9,047 nucleotides of DNA from JAYZVT01 sp050248375 (GCA_050248375.1 JBFWSL010000166.1:1-9047), one strand, 5' to 3'; positions 1 through 6,581 are shown, numbered from the stretch's first letter. Translations and numbers: made by a program. Notes: a model not told the origin generated them from the letters alone.

Positions 1-1708
1 AACGCGCCAGCAGCCCCGGGTCGAGGTGGTGCCGGGCGTACCATTCCTCCAGCCGCTGGCGGTTGCGTCCGCCCTGTTGCAGCCCCAGGAAGCGGACGGC
101 GTTGGTGCACATGAAGCCGCGCGCGGCCTGGTCGTTGTTGATGCCGGGACCGTAGATCTTGCGCCGGTACATGTGCGCCATCACCGCCAGGTAGTCGGCG
201 TAGTAGAACTCCTTGGCCAGCACCTCCCAGTCGCTGCCGTAGAGGATGCGCCGCCAGCGCTTCGCGCCCGCGCCGGCCAGGAACTCGCGCCGGAGCGGCT
301 CCATCAGGTCGGCCGCTTCCTGGCAATGCTGGCCCGAGCCCCTCCAGTTGTCCTGCACCAGGTCCTGGAAATGCGACAGGTCCGCGTAGACGTTCTCGTA
401 GCCGTCCATCAGTTCGCCCACGGTCCCGCGCCAGTCGGGAACGCCCTTCGCGGCGGAGCCGAAATGGGCGAGGTTGAGCCGCAGCTTCTCCAGCCCCGGC
501 GTGGCCAGGACGCGCGCCCAGTATTTCGGGTCCGCCCGCACCGCGTAGCTGGTGGACTTGCCGTCCGTGTCCTTGAAGAAGCCCGCGCCGTTCGAATTCG
601 ACGTGCGCGCCATGATCGGCACGTCGAAATCGGCGCAGAAGCGGTAGAGCTCCATCAGCGCCCGGTCGATCTCCTCCCCGAAGCGCTCCGCGTAGGGCGT
701 GCGCTGCGCCCAGGGCGGAAACGCCTCCAGCGCGATTTCCGCGTTGCCGATGGGCCGGAAGCCCATGGGCGGGTAGAGCTTCACCCCGACGCAGCCCCGG
801 TTGAGGATGGCGTCCTCCACCACCTCCAGCGCCGTCTTGCGGCGGCGCTCCGGCACGTCGCCGAAGGCGAGGTTGTGATGGGTGTCCGACGCCTGCCGCC
901 ACGGGCAGAAGGCCGCGAAAGCGTGCATCCGCCCGGGATAGGCCCGCGCGATCGTCTCCATCATCTCCACCTGCTGCGCCGGCGTGGTCGTCCGCGCCGC
1001 CGCCGGGGGCGGGCCGCCCGCGCCGTCGGCCCGCGCCGTCTCGTCCGGCTCGAGCCAGAAGGCCATGTCCACCAGCGCGGGCGTGTACAGGGCCACCGCC
1101 ACGCCGGGCAGGGCGCTCTCGTAGGTCGCCATCAACGCCTCGAAGATCTTGTGGCGGTAGCCGGTGACGATGGTGACGAAGTTGGAGATCGCCTCGGTCG
1201 AATGGGCGAGGTCGTTGCCGTAGCAGGACTTGGGCCCGCCGCGCGCGTAGCGCGGCACGGTGAGCGACGGCAGGCCAGCGTCGAACTGGTCCGCGCCCGA
1301 GAAGCGCGCGTTCAGCCGCTCCATCTCCTGCCCGTAGCCGGGCGTCGCCTTCAGCCGCCTGTCCAGCAGGCGCGCGAGGTCCTCCTCGAGCTGCCGGCGC
1401 TGCTTGGCGGGAAGCTGCACCACATGGTTGGGCAGGAACACGCGGGTGATGAACTGGATCGCGGGAATGTCGCGGGCGTTGAACACGTGGCAGTGCACGT
1501 CGATCACCGGCAGGCCGCGGATCCAGTCGTCCTTTTCGTCCAGCACGGACTGGCAGGAGTTCGGACACGACACCGCCGCCAGCGCCGGCCGGCCCGGCAG
1601 CCCGGCGTCCATCACGGGCGCGGCGAGGCTGGCGCCGACCCCCGCGAGGATGGCCCGGCGGCTCGGTCCGCGCAGATGTCTGGTCTGGTTCAGGGGCTGC
1701 ACTGTCAT
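1..1708 (-). CDS. Tat-exported amidohydrolase-family protein (3' end outside window)
   Basis: 569 residues are visible; the C-terminus lies beyond the left edge. A twin-arginine signal is present: S-R-R-A-I-L at residues 16-21, a hydrophobic stretch, then a likely Ala-Leu-Ala cleavage near 42-44, so the mature enzyme should be periplasmic. The core fits an Amidohydro_2-type metal-dependent TIM barrel: HxH metal pair H72/H74 in VIDVHCHVF, K310 in GVKLYPPMGF, H415 in NLAHFG and the metal/catalytic Asp D493 in LYGSDW. Where relatives usually carry a His after a 'VPI' strand, this protein has R368 (VPIMARTS), so it may be a diverged member. A Cys pair (C48, C52) follows the signal. An in-frame stop lies 30 bases upstream of the ATG; a TTG three codons upstream is the only other start, and neither has a strong ribosome binding site. 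Substrate unknown. Divergent from the DUF883 gene. Confidence 0.85.
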   Translation of the reverse strand, partial: MTVQPLNQTRHLRGPSRRAILAGVGASLAAPVMDAGLPGRPALAAVSCPNSCQSVLDEKDDWIRGLPVIDVHCHVFNARDIPAIQFITRVFLPNHVVQLPAKQRRQLEEDLARLLDRRLKATPGYGQEMERLNARFSGADQFDAGLPSLTVPRYARGGPKSCYGNDLAHSTEAISNFVTIVTGYRHKIFEALMATYESALPGVAVALYTPALVDMAFWLEPDETARADGAGGPPPAAARTTTPAQQVEMMETIARAYPGRMHAFAAFCPWRQASDTHHNLAFGDVPERRRKTALEVVEDAILNRGCVGVKLYPPMGFRPIGNAEIALEAFPPWAQRTPYAERFGEEIDRALMELYRFCADFDVPIMARTSNSNGAGFFKDTDGKSTSYAVRADPKYWARVLATPGLEKLRLNLAHFGSAAKGVPDWRGTVGELMDGYENVYADLSHFQDLVQDNWRGSGQHCQEAADLMEPLRREFLAGAGAKRWRRILYGSDWEVLAKEFYYADYLAVMAHMYRRKIYGPGINNDQAARGFMCTNAVRFLGLQQGGRNRQRLEEWYARHHLDPGLLAR

Positions 1709-1767
1709 CCCGGGCAATGTCGGCCGTTTCCGTTTCTAGCGCATCGGCGGGCCAGGTTGAATCGCCC

Positions 1768-1783
1768 CGCCGGCAATCCGGCG
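1768..1783. repeat. Short perfect inverted repeat
   Basis: Six-base arms CGCCGG and CCGGCG flank the loop CAAT. It lies in what would be the 5' leader of the amidohydrolase transcript. Such short GC-rich hairpins are common by chance in this composition. Confidence 0.4.
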
Positions 1784-1817
1784 CCCCCGGGCTCGAAGGC
1801 TCGAGCACGATGTTGTC

Positions 1818-1840
1818 GGAAAGGCGGTATCCGCCTTTCC
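1818..1840. repeat. Perfect 10-bp inverted repeat with 3-base loop
   Basis: GGAAAGGCGG and CCGCCTTTCC flank the loop TAT with no mismatch. No T-run follows on either strand, so it is not a classical intrinsic terminator. It lies about 110 bases upstream of the amidohydrolase start and about 175 upstream of the DUF883 start. It could be a leader hairpin, an operator or a dispersed repeat. Confidence 0.7.
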
Positions 1841-1860
1841 CGATGCTGCTCCAGAAGCAC

Positions 1861-1894
1861 GGCCGGATGACACTAGCATGGCGGAATCCGGGCC
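1861..1894. repeat. Imperfect inverted repeat, 8-bp arms
   Basis: GGCCGGAT (1861-1868) pairs with ATCCGGGCC (1886-1894), with one bulged C and a 17-base loop. It is the third inverted repeat in this leader and its role is unknown. Confidence 0.4.
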
Positions 1895-1951
1895 GCATGG
1901 TCACGGGCTTTCACCCCTGCGCGACCGTCCTTGCGCGGCCGGAGGCGCGGG

Positions 1952-1976
1952 GGAACCGAACCGCCCACCGGCTGTT
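1952..1976 (+). promoter_or_regulatory. EcfG-type general stress promoter for the DUF883/YqjE unit
   Basis: GGAAC (1952-1956), 17 bases, then GTT (1974-1976). This matches the consensus of EcfG sigma factors in alphaproteobacteria (GGAAC-N16/17-[C]GTT); the base before GTT is T rather than the preferred C. Transcription would start near 1983-1986, leaving a leader of about 30 bases that holds the ribosome binding site AGGAAGG (2000-2006). DUF883-type proteins are typical stress or stationary-phase products. The element, spacing and position are seen; its use by EcfG is inferred. Confidence 0.6.
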
Positions 1977-2014
1977 GCTGTAGCAGAATGCCCCCTCACA
2001 GGAAGGTGACTGCA

Positions 2015-2311
2015 ATGAACACGCGTACCGAATCCTTCAAGTCCAAGGCCGCCAACGGCGCCGACGACCTCGCCGCGCAGATCGACACCCTGCGCGACGA
2101 CCTTTCCCGGCTCACCGACACCGTGTCGCGCCTGACCCGCTCCGGCATCGCCGACGCCCAGGACCTTGCCCGCCAGAAGGCCGGCGAGGCCCGCGACATG
2201 GCCACCCAGCAGATCGGCGAAGTGGAGGACATGGTCCGCCGCAACCCGCTTCAGGCGGCTCTCATCGCGGTCGGCCTCGGCTTCCTCATCGGCGCCATGT
2301 CCCGCCGCTAG
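2015..2311 (+). CDS. DUF883 (ElaB/YqjD-like) membrane-anchored protein
   Basis: 98 residues. The amphipathic, charged N-terminal part (about 15-75) is predicted helical or coiled-coil, with repeated Asp/Arg/Gln. The C-terminus carries a single membrane segment, about 78-95 (NPLQAALIAVGLGFLIGA), ending in SRR; this Asn-Pro plus glycine-zipper tail is the DUF883 hallmark. E. coli relatives YqjD and ElaB sit in the inner membrane and bind ribosomes in stationary phase, so a similar stress role is likely here. The start at 2015 is chosen because AGGAAGG lies 8 bases upstream and the family length is about 100; an upstream in-frame ATG (1931) would add an unlikely Arg/Cys-rich stretch and would precede the promoter. 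Three bases separate it from the next gene. Confidence 0.88.
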   Translation: MNTRTESFKSKAANGADDLAAQIDTLRDDLSRLTDTVSRLTRSGIADAQDLARQKAGEARDMATQQIGEVEDMVRRNPLQAALIAVGLGFLIGAMSRR

Positions 2312-2314
2312 GCG

Positions 2315-2746
2315 ATGCTCGCCTCGGCCCTGAAGATGGTCGCGCTGGCGCGCATCGGCGCGCAGGCGAAGGATCTCGCCATTTACGGCTTCACCCAGGC
2401 GGCGCTCGCCGCGCTGGCTGGCCTGCTGGCGCTGGCCGCATTCGTCTTCGCGCTGGTGGCCGGCTATCTCGCCCTGCTCGCCCGCTTCAGCCCGCCCGAG
2501 GCGGCGGGGCTGGTCGCCCTCGGCCTGCTCGGGCTGGTGCTGGCGGTGTTCGCCATCATGTGGCTGGTCTCGTGGCGCCGCAGCCGCAGGCCGATGCGGC
2601 CCCTGGCCGGCGCCCGTCCGCTGGACGACACCGCCCGCGCCGTCCGGCGCGGCGCGGCCCAGGCCGCCGACGCCCTGGGTCCGGCGAAGCTGGTCTCCAT
2701 CGCGCTGATCGCGGGCATCGCCGCGGGCCGCCGCGCCACGCGCTGA
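2315..2746 (+). CDS. YqjE / holin-III-like small membrane protein
   Basis: 143 residues, with two strong membrane segments (about 28-55 and 63-87) and a short glycine-rich hydrophobic stretch near 125-138. A basic stretch, WRRSRRPMRP, follows the second helix. Topology, length and position behind a DUF883 gene match the E. coli yqjD-yqjE pair; YqjE belongs to the putative phage holin III superfamily (Phage_holin_3_6), although cellular members have no shown lytic role. The start ATG is 3 bases after the DUF883 stop with no clear ribosome binding site of its own, suggesting translational coupling. The gene ends 9 bases from the convergent sdhB end. The family call rests on layout and composition rather than on a sharp motif. 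Confidence 0.75.
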   Translation: MLASALKMVALARIGAQAKDLAIYGFTQAALAALAGLLALAAFVFALVAGYLALLARFSPPEAAGLVALGLLGLVLAVFAIMWLVSWRRSRRPMRPLAGARPLDDTARAVRRGAAQAADALGPAKLVSIALIAGIAAGRRATR

Positions 2747-2755
2747 CGCGCGCGC

Positions 2756-3535
2756 TCAGGAGCGCCGCTCCACCATCAGCTTCTTCAGCTCCGCGATGGC
2801 CTTGGCCGGGTTCAGCCCCTTGGGGCAGGCCCGCGTGCAATTCAGGATGGTGTGGCAGCGGTAGAGCCGGAACGGATCCTCCAGGTCGTCGAGCCGCTCG
2901 CCCTTGGCCTCGTCGCGGCTGTCGTTGACCCAGCGGTAGGCCTGCAGCAGCGCCGCCGGGCCCAGATAGCGGTCGGAGTTCCACCAGTAGCTCGGGCAGG
3001 AGGTGGAGCAGCAGGCGCACAGGATGCACTCGTAGAGCCCGTCGAGCTTCTCCCGGTCCTCCCGGCTCTGCTTCCATTCCTTCTCCGGCGCGGTCGTCTC
3101 GGTCTGCAGCCAGGGCTCGATGAAGCGGTGCTGGGCGTAGAAGTTGGTCAGGTCCGGCACCAGGTCCTTCACCACCTCCATGTGCGGCAGGGGATAGATC
3201 TTCACCGTGCCCCTGATCTCGTCCATGCCGCGCGTGCAGGCGAGCGTGTTGGTGCCGTCGATGTTCATGGCGCAGGAGCCGCAGATGCCCTCGCGGCAGG
3301 AGCGCCGGAAGGTCAGCGTCGGGTCGATCTCGTTCTTGATCTTGATCAGCGCGTCGAGAACCATCGGCCCGCATTTCGCCAGGTCCACATGATAGGTGTC
3401 CACGCGCGGGTTCTCGCCGTCCTCCGGGTTCCAGCGGTAGACGCGGAACTCGCGCCATTCGCCCGCGCCCTCGGGCTCGTTCCAGGTCTTGCCCTGCTTG
3501 ATGGTGGAATTCTTGGGCAGCGTCAGTTGAACCAT
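2756..3535 (-). CDS. sdhB: Succinate dehydrogenase iron-sulfur subunit
   Basis: 259 residues, normal for alphaproteobacteria. SdhB passes electrons from the SdhA flavin to ubiquinone through three clusters, on the cytoplasmic face of complex II. All ligands are present: [2Fe-2S] C80, C85, C88, C100 (CREGICGSC...C); [4Fe-4S] C170, C173, C176, C237; [3Fe-4S] C180, C227, C233. An extra C175 gives CACC. Quinone-site residues equivalent to E. coli P160, W164, H207 and I209 are present (P181, W185, H228, I230). It is the last gene of the operon, but a vapD-like gene separates it from sdhA. The start lies one base after that gene's stop (TGA-C-ATG) with only a weak AAAGAAA upstream, so its translation is probably coupled to vapD. 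Confidence 0.98.
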   Translation of the reverse strand: MVQLTLPKNSTIKQGKTWNEPEGAGEWREFRVYRWNPEDGENPRVDTYHVDLAKCGPMVLDALIKIKNEIDPTLTFRRSCREGICGSCAMNIDGTNTLACTRGMDEIRGTVKIYPLPHMEVVKDLVPDLTNFYAQHRFIEPWLQTETTAPEKEWKQSREDREKLDGLYECILCACCSTSCPSYWWNSDRYLGPAALLQAYRWVNDSRDEAKGERLDDLEDPFRLYRCHTILNCTRACPKGLNPAKAIAELKKLMVERRS

Positions 3536-3536
3536 G

Positions 3537-3845
3537 TCATTTCTTTTTCAGGTTGAGGACAAGCTCGATGGCAGGCATCAGATCATTGTTGTCTTCGATT
3601 CTCAGCATGCGAATGTCGCTGACGGCAGGCGCGAACCAATCATATTCAATTGCCAAGGACTGCACCGCTGTCTGGCATGTCACGACATCAACCGTCGCAT
3701 CCCCGAAATATACGCTCCCTTGCTGGCGGTCGAAGCCGTGCTTCCGCAGGAAACGGCCCACATCGGCATAGGCGTTCTGCCAGGAATCATTCGGATACGT
3801 TTTCTGCAGAACCTTTGTGTCAAGATCGAAGCTGATCGCATACAT
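3537..3845 (-). CDS. vapD: VapD-like Cas2-fold endoribonuclease inside the sdh operon
   Basis: 102 residues. It opens MYAISFDLD, matching the VapD signature MYAxxFDL, with the likely catalytic Asp at D7. Further family motifs in order: an 'AYADVGRFLRKHGF' block (25-38), QQGSVY (41-46), SDIRMLRIED (76-85). VapD of Helicobacter and Haemophilus is a small ferredoxin-like (Cas2-related) endoribonuclease; RNA cleavage here is inferred. The C-terminus (LVLNLKKK) is slightly longer than in the ~91-95-residue family members I recall. The start is chosen because GGGAGG lies 9 bases upstream and homology begins here; a TTG overlapping the sdhA stop would add 26 unrelated residues. GC is near 53% (158 of 300 bases counted) against about 68% around it, with AT-rich codons, suggesting transfer. 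No antitoxin gene adjoins. It sits 74 bases after sdhA and 1 base before sdhB. Confidence 0.87.
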   Translation of the reverse strand: MYAISFDLDTKVLQKTYPNDSWQNAYADVGRFLRKHGFDRQQGSVYFGDATVDVVTCQTAVQSLAIEYDWFAPAVSDIRMLRIEDNNDLMPAIELVLNLKKK

Positions 3846-3919
3846 GGTTGGCTGCCTCCCGCTCCGGAGCCTGTTATGACCGAAAAGGTCTCTAACGATC
3901 GGCCGGTCCATGTTCGTCC
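3846..3919 (-). other. 74-base sdhA-vapD spacer
   Basis: It holds the vapD ribosome binding site GGGAGG (3855-3860), the palindrome GCTCCGGAGC just upstream, and a small GACC/GGTC hairpin around a TTTTC loop. No clear promoter or terminator is visible, and it is too short for an antitoxin gene, so vapD is probably read from the sdh transcript. Confidence 0.55.
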
Positions 3920-5782
3920 TCAATACACCCGCGCCTTGGGCTTGATGTAGCTGACGTCGTTGGTGAGCGTGTAGGTGTGCACCGGCCGGTAGGCGATGGT
4001 GACCTTCTTCTTCTCGTGGTCGGCCCAGGCCAGCGTATGCTTCATCCAGGTCTTGTCGTCACGGTCGGGATAATCCTCGCGCGCGTGCGCGCCGCGGCTT
4101 TCCTTGCGCTCCACCGCGCCCGCCACCGTGACCGCCGCCTGCTGGATCAGGTTGTCGTATTCCAGCGTCTCGATCAGGTCGGTGTTCCAGATCAGCGACC
4201 GGTCGGTGACGTGGATGTCGTCGCTCGCCTCCCAGATATCCTGGATCAGCTTCCTGCCTTCCTTCAGCACGTCGCCGGTGCGGAACACCGCGCAGTTGGT
4301 CTGCATGGCGCGCTGCATCTTCATGCGCAGCTCCGCCGTCGGCGTGCCGCCCTTGGCGTTGCGGAACCTGTCGAGGCGATGCAGGGCGAGTTCGCCCGCG
4401 TCCTTGGGCAGGTCGGGATGGGACGACCCCGCCTCCACCGTGTCGGCGCATCTCAGGCCGGCCGCGCGGCCGAACACCACCAGGTCGATGAGCGAGTTGG
4501 AGCCGAGCCGGTTGGCGCCGTGCACGGACACGCAGGCCGCCTCGCCGATGGCCAGCAGCCCCGGCACCGCCTGGTCGCTGCCGTTCCTGGCCGCCGTCAC
4601 CGCCTCGCCGTGATAGTTCGTCGGCACCCCGCCCATGTTGTAGTGCACGGTGGGGATCACCGGGATCGGCTGGCGGCGCAGGTCGACGCCGGCGAAGATC
4701 TTCGCCGACTCGGTGATGCCGGGCAGGCGCTCGTGCAGGATCTTCGGGTCCAGATGATCCAGATGCAGGTAGATGTGGTCCTTGTCCGGGCCCACGCCGC
4801 GGCCCTCGCGGATCTCGACGGTCATCGAGCGCGAGACCACGTCGCGCGAGGCCAGGTCCTTGGCGTGCGGCGCGTAGCGCTCCATGAAGCGCTCGCCCTC
4901 GGAATTGGTCAGGTAGCCGCCCTCGCCGCGCGATCCTTCCGTGATCAGCACGCCCGCGCCGTAGATGCCGGTGGGGTGGAACTGCACGAACTCCATGTCC
5001 TGCAGCGGCAGGCCCGCGCGCAGCACCATGGCGTTGCCGTCGCCGGTGCAGGTATGGGCGGAGGTGCAGGAGAAATAGGCGCGCCCGTAGCCGCCGGTGG
5101 CGAGGATGGTCTTGTGCGCGCGGAAGCGGTGCAGCGTGCCGTCGTCCATGTTGAGCGCCACCACGCCGCGGCAGCAGCCGTCGGAGTCCATGATCAGGTC
5201 GATGGCGAAATACTCGATGAAGAACTCCGCCGAATGCCTGAGCGACTGGCCGTAGAGGGTATGCAGCATGGCGTGGCCGGTGCGGTCGGCGGCCGCGCAG
5301 GTGCGCTGCGCCGGCGGTCCCTCGCCGAACTGCGTGGTCATGCCGCCGAAGGGCCGCTGGTAGATGCGCCCGTCCTCGGTGCGCGAGAAGGGCACGCCGT
5401 AATGCTCCAGCTCGTAGACCGCGCGCGGCGCCTCCCGGCACAGATATTCGATGGCGTCCTGGTCGCCGAGCCAGTCGGCGCCCTTCACCGTGTCGAACAT
5501 GTGCCAGCGCCAGTCGTCCGGCCCCATGTTGCCGAGCGAGGCGGCGATGCCGCCCTGCGCCGCCACCGTGTGGCTGCGGGTGGGGAACACCTTGGTGATG
5601 CAGGCGGTCTTCAGGCCCGCTTCCGCGCAGCCCAGCGTGGCGCGCAGTCCCGCGCCGCCCGCGCCCACCACCACCACGTCATAGGTGTGGTCGTTCAGCG
5701 GATAGGCCTTGCCGCTCTGCGCCGGGGACGGCTTCTTGCCGTTGGCCTTGATATTGGTCTTTCCGTTTGCCTTGCGGGCCAT
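3920..5782 (-). CDS. sdhA: Succinate dehydrogenase flavoprotein subunit
   Basis: 620 residues. It oxidises succinate to fumarate at a covalently bound FAD. The dinucleotide-binding motif VVVGAGGAG is at 37-45; the flavin-linked His is H71 in SHTVAAQGG. Active-site residues follow the family pattern: H269 (FHPTG), T281-E282 (LITEGSRGEGG), R313 (SRDVVSRS), H380 (VHYNMGG) and R425 (HGANRLGSNSL). The only unusual part is the N-terminus: about 28 Lys/Asn-rich residues before the usual 'DHTYDVVVVG', containing KANGK twice, 8 residues apart (4-8, 12-16). There is no internal ATG before M86, and GGAAG precedes this start, so the extension looks real. It starts 4 bases after the sdhD stop. A vapD-like gene follows instead of the expected sdhB. 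Confidence 0.99.
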   Translation of the reverse strand: MARKANGKTNIKANGKKPSPAQSGKAYPLNDHTYDVVVVGAGGAGLRATLGCAEAGLKTACITKVFPTRSHTVAAQGGIAASLGNMGPDDWRWHMFDTVKGADWLGDQDAIEYLCREAPRAVYELEHYGVPFSRTEDGRIYQRPFGGMTTQFGEGPPAQRTCAAADRTGHAMLHTLYGQSLRHSAEFFIEYFAIDLIMDSDGCCRGVVALNMDDGTLHRFRAHKTILATGGYGRAYFSCTSAHTCTGDGNAMVLRAGLPLQDMEFVQFHPTGIYGAGVLITEGSRGEGGYLTNSEGERFMERYAPHAKDLASRDVVSRSMTVEIREGRGVGPDKDHIYLHLDHLDPKILHERLPGITESAKIFAGVDLRRQPIPVIPTVHYNMGGVPTNYHGEAVTAARNGSDQAVPGLLAIGEAACVSVHGANRLGSNSLIDLVVFGRAAGLRCADTVEAGSSHPDLPKDAGELALHRLDRFRNAKGGTPTAELRMKMQRAMQTNCAVFRTGDVLKEGRKLIQDIWEASDDIHVTDRSLIWNTDLIETLEYDNLIQQAAVTVAGAVERKESRGAHAREDYPDRDDKTWMKHTLAWADHEKKKVTIAYRPVHTYTLTNDVSYIKPKARVY

Positions 5783-5786
5783 TTCG

Positions 5787-6170
5787 TCAGCTTCCGAAAC
5801 TCAGCTTCAGGATGGCGAACACGCAGGCCAGCCCGACGCCAATGCTGAAGAAGGTGTTCAGCATCAGGCTGACGATCTTGGCGCCCTCGCCATGGACGTA
5901 GTCTTCGATGATCGTCTGCATGCCCAGCCGCATGTGGATCGCGGCGGACAGCACCCCCGCCATCAGCAGCAGCGCCACCAGGGGCGAGCCGAGCCATGCC
6001 ACCGCCCGGGCGTGATCGCCGCCCGCCAGCGTGACGACGGTGAAGACGAGAAACAGCGTCAGCGGGATGTTGGCCACCGCCGTCAGCCGCTGGCGCCAGA
6101 AATGATCGGCTCCCTCCTTGGCGGAGCCGAGCCCGCGGACCCGGGCGAGAGGCGTGCGCATGTCGGCCAT
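5787..6170 (-). CDS. sdhD: Succinate dehydrogenase membrane anchor subunit (cytochrome b556, small)
   Basis: 127 residues with three membrane helices (about 33-50, 57-79, 98-122). It anchors SdhAB with SdhC and helps form the heme b and ubiquinone sites. The motif HMRLGMQTIIEDYVHGE gives the probable heme ligand H79; D90-Y91 sit 11 and 12 residues later, matching H71, D82 and Y83 of E. coli SdhD, of which Y83 is a quinone-site residue. The N-terminal 'HFWRQRLTAVANIPL' block is typical of alphaproteobacterial SdhD. It starts 3 bases after the sdhC stop and ends 4 bases before sdhA, as in a translationally coupled operon. Confidence 0.95.
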   Translation of the reverse strand: MADMRTPLARVRGLGSAKEGADHFWRQRLTAVANIPLTLFLVFTVVTLAGGDHARAVAWLGSPLVALLLMAGVLSAAIHMRLGMQTIIEDYVHGEGAKIVSLMLNTFFSIGVGLACVFAILKLSFGS

Positions 6171-6173
6171 GAT

Positions 6174-6581
6174 TTACAGCGCCCCCATCGCCATGTAGCC
6201 CAGGACCCAGATCGCCACGGTCGCGGTCAGCGAAAAGGCCGCCGAAAGCCACGACATCAGCTTCACCGTGGGGATATCGAAGCCGGCCCCGGTATCCCAG
6301 ACCAGGTGACGGATGCCGCCCGCCATGTGGTGCATCAGCGCCCAGGTATAGCCGAACAGCACCAGCCGGCCGGGCAGGCTGGCGAAGAGGCCGCTGACGA
6401 AGTCGAAATAGTCCGGCCCGCTCGCCGCCGCGATCAGCCACCACGCCAGCAGCAGCGTGCCGAAATACAGCGCCCCGCCGGTCATGCGATGCACGATCGA
6501 CATCACCATGTTCACGAGAGGCGAGTAGACCTGCAAATGGGGGGAGATGGGTCTGCGGCCGGTGAGCCTGGCGTCCGCCAT
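6174..6581 (-). CDS. sdhC: Succinate dehydrogenase cytochrome b556 subunit
   Basis: 135 residues with three membrane helices (about 29-51, 66-90, 108-130). RPISPHLQVY (10-19) and SIVHRMTGG (28-36) are the SdhC signatures; S28 and R32 match the quinone-site Ser27 and Arg31 of E. coli. HHMAGGIRHLVWD (84-96) holds the heme b ligand: H85 is followed by H92 seven residues later, the spacing seen between His84 and His91 in E. coli. It is the first gene of the sdh operon. The start has AGGAA 7 bases upstream, and a promoter candidate lies about 30-60 bases upstream. Confidence 0.97.
   Translation of the reverse strand: MADARLTGRRPISPHLQVYSPLVNMVMSIVHRMTGGALYFGTLLLAWWLIAAASGPDYFDFVSGLFASLPGRLVLFGYTWALMHHMAGGIRHLVWDTGAGFDIPTVKLMSWLSAAFSLTATVAIWVLGYMAMGAL

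Larger units (their letters stand above)
1709..2014. other. Divergent intergenic region with inverted repeats and a stress promoter
   Basis: These 306 bases separate the minus-strand amidohydrolase from the plus-strand DUF883 gene. I see no credible gene: the plus-strand open frames crossing it are extensions of antisense shadows. It holds several inverted repeats (1768-1783, 1818-1840, 1861-1894) and an EcfG-type promoter at 1952-1976. I could not find a convincing housekeeping promoter for the amidohydrolase. Confidence 0.8.

Noticed and set aside
26..1870. 614-residue plus-strand open frame
   Set aside because: It is antisense to the amidohydrolase, is Arg/His/Val-rich with no family motif, and is a typical GC-rich shadow frame; the minus-strand frame has HxH, Lys, His and Asp motifs.
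2556..3458. 300-residue minus-strand frame overlapping sdhB and the YqjE-like gene
   Set aside because: It is an alternative frame of sdhB with Arg/Gly/Pro-rich sequence; sdhB with all its cluster ligands explains the DNA.
3537..3845. CRISPR-associated cas2
   Set aside because: VapD shares the Cas2 fold, but there is no CRISPR repeat array or cas1 in the window and the motifs are those of VapD.
3846..3923. Upstream TTG start for vapD, overlapping the sdhA stop
   Set aside because: The added 26 residues match nothing in VapD; GGGAGG is correctly placed for the ATG at 3845, where the family motif starts.
3977..5848. 623-residue plus-strand open frame opposite sdhA
   Set aside because: A shadow of sdhA caused by high GC; low-complexity composition and no recognisable domain.
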